DNA from: Acanthococcus lagerstroemiae | Lineage: Eukaryota; Arthropoda; Insecta; Hemiptera; Eriococcidae | Direction: 5' to 3' | Assembly: GCA_031841125.1 (NCBI GenBank) | Contig: CM063114.1 | Coordinates: forward strand, 31,007,266 to 31,071,265 | Length of the DNA stretch: 64,000 nucleotides | Shown here: piece after piece, positions 1 through 12,020 of the stretch | Position numbering within the stretch: position 1 is the stretch's first letter | Layout of the letters: each line of letters starts with the position of its first letter | Notes under the pieces: model-generated | What the model was told of the DNA's origin: nothing | The model's input: the letters and a program-made list of their open reading frames with translations, nothing else | The model's database searches: none | Translations under genes and position numbers: made by a program

Positions 1-2004
1 TCGAAAAATACTAAATTAAAATGGGTAATCAGATTCGCGATGAAAGTTCTCTATTTCTAAACTTTGTAACCATGTAGCCCCTTCAATTCTGAGTATAGGC
101 TATACTTGTATGTAACGTTTTTTTTCTTGCCGAGTATTTTCACTTTTGACTGGCTTGCTGGAGCACCCTGTATACGGCAGAAGAAGATAGAAAATATTGC
201 CTCGATTTCGCCACCGCACCGGCATTTCCCTGTACCATTTTTCATTTTCCCAAAAAGCGAAAAGTATAATTATTTCAGCTATCAGCGAAGAAATCACACG
301 TGCGAGAAAACGTGAACTCGTATAAATTTGATTCCTGACGTCGTATACATTCTTTCAAAAGTAAATATCATTTAGGGACCGGAGATGTATAAATATCAGA
401 AATGTTTTCCGGAACCGGGGCGGACAGGTTGGGATCCTCGCAGCACCACCGGGGAAGTCGTTTTAGGCTGCCGGGGTACAATGAACGTAAAAGTTTTACA
501 GTTCACATTCGTTATGACGGAACTGAGGACAGAAAATTGTCGTTTCTCTCCGACCGCACTCTTCACACCGGTCGTATCCTGTCTACAAAATACTATAACG
601 CCCTCATGTAACTTCTTGTATCGTTGTATCGAACTACACAATTCTCTCGTCAATCTGTCCTTTGTGTGACTTTCTCAGTCTGCGGAACCATACACGAACG
701 ATGTTGGTTTCTCTTCATGAAATCATCAATTTTATAGACGAAGTTGTGAAAAAGCACACAGGTACGGAACTCTAAAAACTCCGACGTAAGGCGATGCGAT
801 GCGGAAAGTATTACATATAGTCAAGGCAAATAAGGGAATTCAGGGGGGGGGGGAAGGGACAACAAGCGGGAGTGTAATGAAAATTGTCGAGGGTGATGTT
901 CGAACTGACATACTGAAGTCCCCACACCACACTTTCTGCTAATTTTTCTGGAGTTGGGTTTAAACCTTATTAAAAAAAATTCCAAACATTTCGACGAGAT
1001 AAACCACATTTGTTCTACGTCAGATTCTCCATAAAATTGGTCTCAGGTACTTTTTTCGTATCTATCCAAGCAACATCATAAATGGGGAATACAAAATAAC
1101 CCTTCCGAGTAGCGTAGTTCAACACAGGCCTTGTGGAGAGAACAGTAGCTCTTGAGTCTTTTTCTCATTTCATGGAATTTTGAGCATAAAAGGAGTTCAG
1201 ATTTTACATCCACTCCATTCTCTACCTCCATAGCTTTCTGGAATTTTCCTCCCCCTCCCTTGTCTGCACTTCTCGGGTAGCACCCATGTGAAATCGGGTA
1301 TGTTTTGTTTAAATAGTTAGGACAGGCCGTATCTTGGGGGAAGTTTTCGAGCTGATAAAGTGTACAAAAATCCCTTCGGGTATCGGATATGAGGTATTCG
1401 AGGACCTCAACTTCAATTTTAATATTCATATTCGGCTGAGTTGAGAACTGTAGCACCAGCATCAAGGGCGTAGATTTTCGAGGTCATTGCTGAATTCAGT
1501 TTTTGCATTCGTTTCACCTTCAGGTGAAAATTGTGGCCCCAGGGGTAGGGGAGAGAGTCAAAATTACAAAAAATACAATACAGGTATCGAATATTGGGTT
1601 GCCGAAGTCTCTGAATTAGTTTTTGATGTTAATTTCTTCCAAATTTGTAGATTTGAGGACTGGTGGAGGAAGAAGGGGGGAGGTTCAAAATTCATAAAAT
1701 CGAAAAATACCGTATGGATATCAAATAGCAAGTTTTCAAGGCCGCTATATTCAATTGTTGCAATCGTTTTACCTTCAGATGGAAATTGTGGCGTCAGTGT
1801 CAGGGAATGGTTCAAATGACGTTAAAGGCGATATGAGCATCGAACTGAAAATTTTTCGAAAAATGCAAACTCTGAAAGATTTTTAATTCTTCATGTGTGG
1901 AAAAAAGGAGACTAACAGTTTTCTTGTTTGACTAACTGACAGTCCAAAATGCCAACTAAATGGTCAAATTTGCCGAAAAAGTTCAACTCTAAAGATTCGT
2001 TAGT
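1..2004. other. Non-coding stretch, no gene recognised
   Basis: No ORF here resembles a known protein. Visible items are one end of an ACAGGGTGCTCC-type dispersed repeat (RC at 154-175), a run of G at 842-852, and a loosely duplicated block at about 1490-1810. In that block the phrase 'TTCACCTTCAGGTGAAAATT' (near 1517) recurs about 260 bp later in altered form (near 1770). The short ORFs overlap on both strands and look like chance. Confidence 0.6.
154..175 (-). repeat. ACAGGGTGCTCC dispersed-repeat end
   Basis: The reverse strand reads GTATACAGGGTGCTCCAGC. The same core (TATACAGGGTG) occurs at 59779-59800 on the plus strand and, as TATACAGGGTGTTTC, at 53498-53513 on the minus strand. Repeats beginning this way are common in insect genomes. 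The full element cannot be delimited here. Confidence 0.4.
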
Positions 2005-3090
2005 GTTACCCTTCCTCTACTGCTTTTTCAATCACTAACTGTAACTCCTGCACTCATTATTCCCCAGTATATATATAAAACTGTTTGTCGTTCATACTTT
2101 TTCTAATGTTTATTTTCTATTTTTGCTTGCAGGTAAGCGCTGCAAAACTATACAGACAAGTTAGTGAATAATGGTGGTGTATTAACCTCACGTATCCGTA
2201 TATGAGTACAAAACGGAGAATCGATTTCACGTTATTGGTGAGTTATTGAATAAAAAAGAAAGAGTCCACCTGCGGCAGGAAAGGACATTCTTACATGGAT
2301 ATGTCGTCCAGGCGACCACGTTAACGCGCATATACCCTCATTCCGATGCCTTCCCTTCTCTAATCGTCCATTCTCGGCGTCGCTCGGCATTCTTCGTTTC
2401 GGCGGGTCGAAAGGTGATGGAATGATTGACCCTGTAAAGAGGAATAGGCAACTAGTCACAATGGTAACGTTTTTCTGTGACGCGTTTTTTTGCGGAACAT
2501 TTTCTACAGAATTTATCTTTTGTGTAGCGAGCCTTAGACATATCCATGTTAAAACCAGCAGAAGGTAACCTAAGCTGATAATGATGAGAAAGAAACAGAT
2601 TACGAAATTGTGAATAAGAATAAAGGGAAGTAACTTAGGATAGCACGCTCATTTCTCTATCGAGATAAATAAATCAATTTCAGCCATACAGCAAAAGTAA
2701 CTAACTTGCCGTAAACAATTCGTTGGTCGCTATGCGAGGAGTGCTGTAATATGCCATCAATTCGTACCAACAGGTTGGCAATATTTATTTACACTGCATG
2801 TCATTGTTACAATGGCAACACTTCGCGTTATTATACACGGAATAGTGCACTGACATATACGTATAGACACACATGGAACAAAATTTAAAAGCCCTATTAC
2901 AGCTTTACATATTCATCTTTCAAAATTTGGTTATAAAAACTTTCTATTCCTCAATAAGATTTGTAAATCCTGAGAATATTGCAATGCATTTCATAGAGTC
3001 ATTGAAGAGCCAAGTCCGAACAAAAAACACGGTTCTCACTTGTAAAGGAGATATAGTTCTTCAGATTTTGGGGAAAATTAATTTAGAGAG
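2005..3090 (+). repeat. 1.1 kb dispersed repeat, copy 1
   Basis: This block matches 60072-61375 in the same orientation. Shared landmarks in order are a pyrimidine tract ending GCAG|GTAAGCG (2128-2139), the phrase GGCGTCGCTCGGCATTCTTC (about 2374-2393), GGCGGGTCGAAAGGTGATGG, and a terminal part that reads FQNLxxKTFYSS in both copies. Identity looks roughly 80-85 percent by eye with small indels. No transposase, reverse transcriptase or terminal repeats were found, so it could be a non-autonomous element or an old duplication. The 138-aa frame at 2873-3289 runs past the homologous part and is not supported as a gene. Confidence 0.7.
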
Positions 3091-3892
3091 ACAGGGGTTT
3101 CACCTCCCTTCGAATAAATTTAGCACAGGAAGTACAAGGTGGGACTTTCGTTTTATTCATGAGGAGACCTCCCTCTACCTACAATATTCCGGATTCCGGA
3201 AACTCCGGCTTGTTATCCCTATTTTTTTTTTAACTATAGAATTCTCCTGTAGGACTAAATACCATCGGGAATCTAGTGCACTAGCGTAGGGGGGTCTCAG
3301 TCTTGGGAGGTTTTGTAGGGTAAGGGCTGAAGTTAGTTGGTTGCTACAGCAGATATCTCGTAATTTTATTCCTGTAATTATTATACACTAAAATACAGTC
3401 ATATATGCTCTTTTTGACAGTGTTATGGCGGGGGGGGGGCTTGAAAACCCCTCTTACGCCGGTTATCTATTGTGTAACAAGTTCTGACTGACGTATATTT
3501 CTTTGTATCATGCAGTATTTGAGATTTCTGAAAATACCGATTTTGGGAGTTGACCCCTGAAAAAATTAGCCCAAAGGGTAGGGTTAGTGGCTTTCAGTAT
3601 GTTTGTTAGAACAATTCAATAACCTTTGATTTAGGAGCATAGAACGATATTTTTACATCTACTTGTATGAACTCGACTATACGATAAGCGGCGTTTTTGT
3701 TTCGTTCCGCGTATACCCCCGGCCCATGAAAAGCAAAAGTATCCCTCACCGTTTCCCTCTCCTAACAATCTTGGGCAATTCGTTGAAACTTTTTTTTTTT
3801 TAGGAATTTGTCTGTTTTGTGTCTCCACCTAATTTTGGGTTTTCATTTCTTTCTAGTTTTGTGGTTCAAACCAAAAGGTTTCCTAGTATATC
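3091..3892. other. Non-coding, nothing recognised
   Basis: No supported ORF. Contains a nine-base G run near 3430 and an 11-base T run near 3790. It ends at the target duplication of the neighbouring hAT element. Confidence 0.5.
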
Positions 3893-3900
3893 CATCTGTT

Positions 3901-4214
3901 CAGGGATGTACCGATAGGGGGGCAGGGGGCAACTTACCCCCTCCCCCCGAGAATTTTTTACTCAGCAGTTGGGAAAATTTACCATTCCAATCAGGCGAGT
4001 TGGAAAATCAAGTAGGTCAAAATGTGTTGTTTTTTTTTGCTTGTTTTTTGCTTTGATACTTGGGAATTGAGTTGAGAAGTTGGGAAAACCAAACAAGGCA
4101 AACGGTTTTTCTTCCTTTGCTTTGATACTTGGGAATTTTGAGTTGAGCCAGTTGTGACTTTCACAATTTTTACCTTCCCCCCTCCCCCCGGGAAAACTCT
4201 TCGGTACATCCCTG
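3901..4214. mobile_element. hAT-type MITE, 314 bp, with exact 8-bp TSD
   Basis: The ends are perfect 14-bp inverted repeats, CAGGGATGTACCGA, flanked on both sides by the 8-bp direct repeat CATCTGTT (3893-3900 and 4215-4222). An 8-bp duplication with CAGGG ends is the hallmark of hAT-superfamily transposition. There is no transposase ORF, so it is non-autonomous. The interior contains C-rich and G-rich runs and two copies of TTTGATACTTGGGAATT. A decayed reverse-orientation relative lies at 33073-33343 and a fragment at about 43718-43775. Confidence 0.9.
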
Positions 4215-4249
4215 CATCTGTTTTTTGGTAGCCTCGCTACATTGTCTGT

Positions 4250-4770
4250 CCCCTCTCACTTCAAATTTCTTATGATTTGCGTATGGCTTGTTAAATTTGG
4301 TAGCTTCTTTTGAATGTGTATTGAATTGATGCGATCTTTGAGTCATATTACGAATATATCCTATCATTGTGTTTTGAGTAATCTCTGTTTTCTTAGTTAG
4401 TTTTGAAGTAAAGGCTTAGGTGGAGGATCCATACGTTAGTACTGATGCCACACTCATATTAAAAATTTCTGATTATTGTTTTTGAAACTGCCTTTAAATG
4501 TTTAAGTGACCTGTATTTGGGATTTTCAGTGATTTGGTTAATAGTGTGAAGATGGTCAAGAGTTGAGTAATTTTTCCTGGCATTGGCTTGGTCTGTGGGT
4601 TGGTGTGTTTCTAAAAAATGTCTTAGTTTCGTTTCAGTCATTTTGGAAAAAAAAATTTGAAATTGTAGGTGACGGACTGACTGGTCTATAGTTCCTCATA
4701 TATTATGTATGTTTTCTTTTTTAAATGGGAGAATAATGTCCGAAAGGTTCCAGCTTCCCGATATCAAAAT
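4250..4770 (-). mobile_element. Internally deleted non-LTR retrotransposon relic
   Basis: Read on the minus strand, pieces of a LINE ORF2 occur in order across several frames. First comes a degraded NYRPxS-like segment (about 4680). A reverse-transcriptase segment with FLETHQPTDQA and YSTLDHLHTINQI follows (about 4630-4510). It then jumps to the C-terminal LTYG segment (about 4450-4400) and a decayed TQNTMIGYIRNMTQ (about 4380-4340). Those last motifs normally lie a few hundred residues downstream, after the DD catalytic box. The whole palm domain, including the catalytic aspartates, is therefore missing. The family looks RTE/CR1-like. It is truncated just beside the hAT MITE at 3901-4214. 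Multiple stops and shifts make it a dead copy. Confidence 0.75.
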
Positions 4771-4980
4771 TTTATTAAAAGGACGCGAGTGTATGGATCA
4801 TTCCCCCCCCCCCTCCATTGTAATTATATGTTCGTTTTTTATTACGTAACAACAACATCCTGGTGCTTCATTTTTTTCAAGTTTGTAACCCCGTTTCCAA
4901 TTTCCAAGACGAGAAAGGGTGGTTCTGGTTTAGAAGACATTTCCCTGTTTTTTTTTGCAAAATATAATTCTTTGTAATAT

Positions 4981-6652
4981 GTGAGGGCGCATGAGAAAAT
5001 GGACCTTTCAGCCAAAAATGACATTTCACAGGAAACGCGTTTAAATTTTCAAAATTCCTTTGTCAGCGTTTTTCAGTTTTCAAATTACAATCTAAGAAAT
5101 TGACTTGAATTAAACTGCGAGTTGTGAGACCTGAAGGCATGTTATGGCGTCACGGCATGAGTAGTATATCCGTCACGTTATCACGTATCTTAGAAGTGTG
5201 CTATCGAGTTCTTATTCATGTATTCCATGATTGTTGTAATGATAAGAATGTCGTTCGCGTTCCGTCATTGGGGGTATCTTGGAACAGCAGTGTAACTTGG
5301 AACGCATCAACAAATTAGCGCAGTATTCATGAATTTTGACCGTTTATTGCTCATACTCATTAGTGAGATTAGAGCTTTAGGGATAGCTTAAGTAGGCAAG
5401 TAAGATGGCTCATACACATATCTGCTGTTGCGTTCCAAGTTCCGCGGATGTTTCAAGATACCCCATTCTACGGTTCTTCCTTTATTTTAAATCAGTGCTC
5501 TTATGAAAAGAACATTTTCTTTTAGAAATTATTTATAATTTTCCAGAGGTAATGACATAATGGTCAGAGAAAATAAATTCCGAAAAATGTGTTTCTTATG
5601 TCCTGTAGTCTGAGGTAACTTCGGATTATTTTTAATTTTAAAAGTCCCTGTAACTCCCTAACATGTGGTACAAAGGTAGTTTGAAGGTAACTAAAAAATA
5701 TTGTCTTGACCTGTAGTTTACCACTACATAAATATGTTGAAATCTGCTTAATTTTAATTTTGAACCCCCCAGAAGACAAAAAGCGGCAGTCTAAAACTAT
5801 CCAAAAAAAGGTTAATGTCCGACTTTTTTATTTCTCTTCAAAAAAATAATGTTTTGGTTTCCTGAAGTGCTGGGAACACTTTTTATGAACTTTAAATGAA
5901 GGATCAATATTTATTCAAGTATTTTTATGTATTAAAGTAGACAATTATTCTGAAAAAAGTAAATTGAAAAAAGGAAAACAAAATTTCAGCTATAAAAATG
6001 TTAAATTTTAAAGTATAAATTCAGAATGAGGTACATTTTTCATATACTTCATTGCCAAAGTTATGGGGACCTCTTCTGACATTTTTCAAACTTAATTTCG
6101 TTACAATATTAGATAACAAAACATCTTGTTTCAAATCGTCACTTTTTCTTCTTTTTTCCAGGTAATTCAACTTCCATTCATTCTTTTCATCTCTCTCTTT
6201 TTATTATTCAGAAAAGTTTGCTGTATCCGACCATGAGAAAACAAAAATTTGATAACAAGATTTTTTTTTAATGTTCCAAACAAAGTTTTCTGGTTTTTCT
6301 GGGGGGGGGGGGGTATGTGCGTCACGAAAATCATTCTAGTTTCCCTGTATCGATTTTAAAATCGACTTTAACTGCACAGCAGTGTAGCCACATGCGTTGG
6401 CACTAATTTCATACCAAATTTGATGGAATTCCCTTCAGTCTGAACTTTGTGGGAAATGTTCTCAGTAAAAAAGCCTCTCTTTTCAGAAACGTTGACCTCA
6501 TTGCCTTCAAAATGCAATATCTCCCTAAATTTTGAAGTCTGAGGCTTGGGAGCACGTTCATCCATTTTCTGAGGGTTTTTTACATGAAATGGGCCGAAAA
6601 AGTAAAAATCAAAATTTTGGGTTGAGAGGTCCCTTTTTTCATGCGCCCTCAC
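4981..6652. mobile_element. 1.67 kb element with 40-bp inverted ends
   Basis: The left end (4981-5020) begins GTGAGGGCGCATGA. The reverse complement of 6613-6652 begins the same way and stays similar over about 40 bp (roughly 7 mismatches by eye). I see no convincing target duplication and no transposase. The 94-aa minus-strand frame at 6368-6652 starts within the right terminal repeat and resembles nothing I know. The interior is AT-rich with a 12-base G run at about 6301. The superfamily is unassigned. Confidence 0.55.
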
Positions 6653-6659
6653 ACATACA

Positions 6660-8685
6660 GTGGCTACTGTATTTATCTCGCTCCTGTTATATACTCTGTT
6701 GCCTTCTTTTGTCAGTCAAGTTTTGTGGTTAGGTAAGATTCAAAAGATAGACTTTTACTCAGTTTTTTTTTTTTTTTTTTCTAAGGTATGTTAGGACACT
6801 ATCCCCAAACATTTTCAACGAACTCCCGCGCTCGTTACCCCTCCTCCCGTTTTCCTGGGAACCCCCTTTTCAGATCTAATTCACCTAGACTGGTAAAGCC
6901 GAATGCTTTCAAAATTATTTTCCTTGTTAATTTTGCACCATCAGCATTGTGAATTGTAAATTAGCTGGTCAGAGGTACATATTTACGTAATTGCCAGTCG
7001 GTCAAAGAACTAATGTATTCTTGGCGTCTTGCGCTGCGACCTTGCAACGAACGTACAATTCACCGCATTGCCTCAGGCTGCGAATATTAATGAGCCTTGA
7101 AGTGGAGCCGCCAATTTGTCTACGAATAAATGTGAAAAATGCGAATAAATTACCGCGCAGCGCTCATCGTCGGTAGGATTCGACGTTTTAATTGCTGCTC
7201 CCTGTTTTGTTTCACAAGTGTCGGATTAGTGTCTCAAGATTGATACGGAGGTTGGATACACGTGTGCTGCCCTGCCATGCGCTCTGCAGCACATGTGTGC
7301 GCCTCTGGATGTCTTTATATGTAACACCACCTTTGTCTGAAATTCAAACGTCTCCTCATCGGGACCTTGAACGTGATTTATAAACCGGGAAGTATTATCA
7401 CGAGAGTTTAACCATCCTTTTATTTACGTTTCCTGCTTTTAGATAGACTCATCTGGAATACGATTTATACACTAGGTCGTAATTGGAGGTTGTGCAATAT
7501 TAGGTAGAGCCTACCTACATCTATTCCTACATTGCGAATCGATATCCCTTTAAATTCCGAACACGAATGATAAATTAGGAATTTAGAAGCAGTACACAGG
7601 GATGATCGGTCTTATTTATAGGCGAATCGAAAAGGCAAGATGGAGCTGTCAGTCGAAACAGGTATTTATGTCCCTACGAATAAATTTACATCGCAGGTGA
7701 ACTATCTACTGGTTGGAAATTGAAATATCCGGAATCTGTAATTTCGGATGCCTCTTTTCGCAGCCGCCAGCATTATCAGCGCCGGGCAGAAACGGATGCT
7801 CTCGCTGTGGTGAAATTAAACGTGGAAAGGTGATCGGAATATTTATCGGATTCCAAAGACAAATGTTAAATTAAGTAAAATTTTCGAAGGAATAGGTTTT
7901 TCAAAATCAAAACTGATGAACTTGGCCACCTTGGCCAACGGTTGAAAACAAATGCAGAACGAGTTGTCTACCTGAGACCTGAAAAATTGCGAAGGCATTT
8001 GGTGCGTATTTTCAGTTCCAAAGTTCAGCTGGGTATCCTAAGCATGAGCAACTCAGCGTGCTGAACCGCCATTTTGATCCTTTCATTCCTCGTGCAACCT
8101 CGATCGTCGTTCGCGACAGCGGACAATGCGTTCCGCGACGCGATCGTTTGTTATCGAAAAAAGTAATAAAGGTGGTGGTTTGGCATACCCGTGGTTATAG
8201 AGCTTTAAGCCAGATAGACTATAGCAGTCATGCAGTCACCCAGTTAAGAAAACAGATCCGGGAATGATCTCTCTTCAGTTCAGTTTCATCTTTATGTCCT
8301 TCTGAGTGGACAAAAAACCAGACAGACATAAATGCGAGATGCATAGTGCCGATCAGACAGTTAGATGAATCAGCCAGAAGGCGAAGCTTTGTAGACTTGT
8401 TATTGAGCGTAGTGTTAGAAATCCACTCAACTGGTAATTTCTCCGCCTAACTCTGCCATGCGCACATGCCTTATTGACAAGACGCGACATCAAAGCGCCA
8501 TAATCTTGAAGCCGGTCGAGTGCCTCTGAAGGGATTTGTCTCTGTGACGATTCCGCCATCAATTAGGAAGCTCTATTATAGATTGCCGCCGTTACTTCTA
8601 CGTTTTCATGTTGAGGAATCGGTGGCAGGCTGCATACTCTGGCAGCCATTCAGCTTACATGTAGTTTTCTGATTGGTTATGAGCA
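6660..8685. other. Repeat-poor non-coding stretch
   Basis: No transposon signature and no recognisable coding exon. Compared with neighbours, 6960-7180 and 7740-8560 have fewer homopolymers and retain CpG dinucleotides (for example around ACCGCGCAGCGCTCATCGTC near 7150). That is what one might expect of single-copy host DNA with possible regulatory content. This is inference from composition only. Confidence 0.35.
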
Positions 8686-8689
8686 GCAG

Positions 8690-9060
8690 TCCTCGGAAGG
8701 GCAATTCAGAGCGTTCAAAAACACGGAAATCGGAGCAAAATCAGGACTAAAAGACATAGGGTACACGTTCAAAAAGTTAAAAGCAACATATGCGGGACAT
8801 GTAATTAGGCAAGAGGGTAGATGAGGGAGGAAAGTTTTGGACTGGATACCAAGGGAAGGAAAACGCAACTGGGGAAGACTACAAATAAGATGGAGAGATG
8901 AGATAGTTCGAGAGTGGGGACCAACATGGGAAAGAGAAGCCTGAGAGAGGAAAAGATGGAAGGGATGTGTAGAGGTATTTGCCCAAAAATAGGCCAATAT
9001 TGGGGGAATAGAGTCCGAAAACAGTTAAGTATAATAACAAAATTTGTCAACCAATATTAT
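8690..9060 (+). mobile_element. 3' end of an RTE-like LINE (ORF2 C-terminus)
   Basis: The plus strand encodes, with a few stops, the C-terminal tail typical of RTE/CR1-like ORF2 proteins. It reads AGHVIRQ, VLDWIPREGKRNWGRLQIRW, RDEIVREWGPTWERE and RKRWKGCVEVFAQ. The pattern W-x-P-x3-KR-x2-GR-x3-RW-x-D is the conserved post-RT segment. Only this part is present, which is the usual result of 5' truncation during target-primed reverse transcription. Downstream AT-rich sequence to about 9080 may be its 3' UTR. Confidence 0.8.
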
Positions 9061-9289
9061 GCTGTAAATAAGAATTTATTGTACTTTTCGCAATGTGCTG
9101 TCACATTGTTTCAACTGATTCTCGACGAGACAGGAACATAACCATCAAGGACTGTAAATAGAGGCACTTCCTTCTGGAAAATCAATTGTCACCTGTTGCT
9201 GAAATCTCAACCGTCAAGAATTTAGTCCCCCCCCCCTCCATATATAGTTTATTCAACTAGAGTAAACCAATTCTGGGTTTGATTGACAC

Positions 9290-10085
9290 TTTTTATCACT
9301 CTTCGAAATTCGTGTAAAACACCTTTTGACGGTTCAAGACTTCTTTTGGATTTGTTGAAGCTCTGAGACTGATTTAGACCTGTTCAAGACTCGTATAGAT
9401 TTCATTCAAAACTTATACAGACAGGCTTAAGACTAGCGACACTCGTTAAGGTATTTCCAAACTTGTTTGAATCTCTTCAAGACCTTTTTAAGGCTTTTGA
9501 GCAAATTTTAGACATTTTCAGACTCTTTCAGATATATTTCAATAATCTAGCAGTCTCATTTAAAACTGTGCTAGCGATTGAGATTTTATCAGATTCTCCC
9601 AAATTAAGGCTTTTCAAAACATCGTTTACACTTTGTTAGTCTCTAACGTCCCCAGGACTCGTCAAAACTTTGTTAAGACTTTTTTCCCCAGACCTATTTT
9701 AGATTCTTTTGGACTTGTTCTAGACTTTCCAAGACTCATTCGTACGGATTAAAGATTTTTTCGACTATCCCCAAAACCACCGTGCGATTCGAAAGTTGAC
9801 GCTTTCGTTGATAGGCAAATATTGTCACTCTTTGAGTAGACATACATATCCAATGAGTGACGAATTGGCCTTTTGGCACTTCTAGCTCCAAAAATCTTCA
9901 GCATAATTTTTCATACGTGTTTTACACGGCTTTAACATTTTTCTAGTACTGAAGACACTTCATGATTTCTTTTACTCGTTAAAACTCACTAAGGCTTTTT
10001 TTAAAGACTTTTTCAGACATGTTTAAGTTGGTTAGGACTCTAAACATGTCTAACGGCTTATACACATAGAATCCTGACTAGGTCA
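9290..10085. repeat. Degenerate TTCAAGACT-word array
   Basis: Roughly every 20-30 bp the sequence returns to variants of TTCAAGACTT, TTAAGACT or TTTTAGACTT (for example near 9335, 9387, 9427, 9477 and 9692). It is too decayed for a clean tandem period. The same words on the opposite strand continue at 10455-10770, beyond an inserted MITE. Confidence 0.6.
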
Positions 10086-10108
10086 GAATCAGTCCTAAAA
10101 ACATCACA

Positions 10109-10449
10109 CAGGGTGTCTACGTACTGGCCTGAAAAGTCATGATTTTAAATAATTGTCATGAAAGTCATGAAAAGTCGTGATATTTTACTCAAAACTCGAA
10201 TGATACGTCATCATGTCATATTTCACTATATTTCCATTACCAAAAAAAAAATCAGTATTTCATTTTATGAGAAACAAATATTGAGTGAAAATTTATTATG
10301 AAAGCTTAGCGCGCTCTGTATTGAGCCGCCGATGAAGCGCGAAGCGCCGAGTTTGCCCCCCGCCCCTTCCACTTCCCTTTTATATCCCCTGTGGAAAAAT
10401 GTCATGAAAAGTCATGATATTTTGTTTCCCAAAGTCAGGAGACACCCTG
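10109..10449. mobile_element. 341-bp MITE of the GGGTGTCTAC family
   Basis: It begins CAGGGTGTCTAC and ends with the inverse, AGACACCCTG. Just inside both ends lie copies of GTCATGAAAAGTCATGATATTTT-like sequence. The interior is AT-rich with a GC-rich patch at about 10310-10370. No clean target duplication is visible. Related single ends are at 33408-33460 and 33560-33618 (minus) and 57512-57580 (plus). A CATATAA-rich relative is at 31791 and 62003. Confidence 0.6.
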
Positions 10450-10454
10450 TCACA

Positions 10455-10770
10455 GAAAGTTCTTGAGAAGGCTTAAAGAGTCTTTATTTGTGTCGAAGAT
10501 GTCTGAAAGAATCTCAAAAATCTGTATCAAGTCTGGGAGCTGGAAGAATCTAGACGAGTACAACTAAGTTAAACATAGTCTTTCACAGTTTGGGAGAGTT
10601 TTGATGTATTTTGAACAGTCTGAAAGAGTCCAGAATGTTGCAGGATAGGTTTTCAAGAGGCTTAAGAGAGTCCACCACCACAAGCGGCTTATTAAGGTCG
10701 AAAATAGGCTTGAAAAAGTTCTAACAAATCTGAATGAATACTTGAAACGAAGCATTGGAGTGCTTCACAC
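10455..10770. repeat. AGTCTTGAA array, inverted relative to 9.3-10.1 kb
   Basis: The plus strand now carries the reverse complement of the words upstream (AGTCTTGAA, AAGAGTC, GTCTGAAAGAGTC). The two blocks together form a very degenerate inverted pair, with the MITE at 10109-10449 near the centre. Confidence 0.55.
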
Positions 10771-10839
10771 GGTGGCAAAGGGACACTTACCAATGGGGTT
10801 GTGCAAAAAGGTCCCTGCCTCCCTTAACTATCAAAATTA

Positions 10840-12020
10840 AGTATATTATGTGAGGGAACTTCAACGTGGGAAGGGCCTTCAGCAAATTCGTCTGATATTT
10901 TTTTGTAATGTTTGGCCTTTTCTTTTATAGGCCTCTGCCAGAATCGTGCAATTTTTGCACACTAGAGGCTCCCAGTGAAATCGTTGGTTTTTTTAGGGGC
11001 AATATAAGTATCGTGCATTTTTTGAACCCTAGGGATCTTCAGATAAATCGTCCGATCTTCTCATGAACCGTCTGACCTTTTTTTTTTTAGAAAAGCCCTT
11101 GCTGGAAACGTGCAATCTTCTTTGCACACAAGAGGTCTCCAGTAAAATCATCTGATATATTTTTGGACCCTGAAAGTTTTTTGGTAACCTGTAACCCATA
11201 AGAAGTTCCCAGGCTGATCTTTTTTTGGACCTCTTGACCTTTTGGCCCTCCGTACTCGTGCTGTCTTTCTTTGCACACAAGGATTCCCAATAGTTTGGTT
11301 GGATTTTTTCTCAATCGACCGACGTTTTTTACTTTCTTTCGGGGAGGGGCTAACAGAATTCTGCAATCTTCTTCCGAAAACTGGAAGTTCCCCGGAGTAA
11401 AACCATCTGATTTTGTTTAGGACCGTCTGATCTTTTTTTTAGGACACCTACAAGAATCGTGCTTTTTTTTTTTTTTTTTTTTTTTTTTTGCACACAAGGG
11501 ACCCTCAGTGAAATTGGACCATCTGATTTTTTCTTAGAGACTCTGCAGTGTTTTTTTTTTTTCAAACAATACCTAGTAAAATGTCAGATTTTTGTAGCTG
11601 AATTTTCTATTTTAGAAGGGAGCTGTCAGGATCGTGCAATTTTTTGTACGTTAGTGCCCTTCAGTAGATCTTTTTGTGGACTGTCATCTGCCATTTTGTA
11701 GGTGCCATTTTGTAGGTGCCCTTGTCAGAAAGAGGCAATTTTTTGTACGCGGGAATCATACTCCTCCCCTGCCCCTCGGTAAAATCGTCTGCTTTTTGTA
11801 CGTTATAGATCATCTGTGTTTTTCTTGCTTGTTTTTTAAACCGCTTGATCTTCTCTTCGACTAGTTGAAATAATCCTGTTTGCACCCAAATGGCCCTTAG
11901 TAAGATCGTGTGATCTGATGGACCATCTGATGTTTTTCTTCATGGGAGCCTCTATCAGAAACATGCTTTGCCCTCAAGGAGCTCCCACTAAACTCGTCTG
12001 ATATTTTGGGATCATTTCTT
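10840..12020. repeat. Decayed tandem array, about 70-150 bp period
   Basis: About ten imperfect units share the order ATCGTGCAAT, T-run, GCACACAAGAGG, TCCCAGTAAAATCGTCTGAT, T-run. Unit starts are near 10943, 11014, 11110, 11257, 11361, 11456, 11632, 11737, 11880 and 11962. One unit has a pure T run of about 27 bases (11463-11489). The ORFs across it come from long T or A runs and are not genes. Confidence 0.65.

Noticed and set aside
6121..6175. Another recursive splice site (CTTTTTTCCAG|GTAATT)
   Set aside because: The 5' half (GTAATT) is a poor match and it is not conserved in any second copy.
11459..11701. Frame beginning with a phenylalanine run
   Set aside because: It is caused by the T run of about 27 bases in the decayed tandem array.
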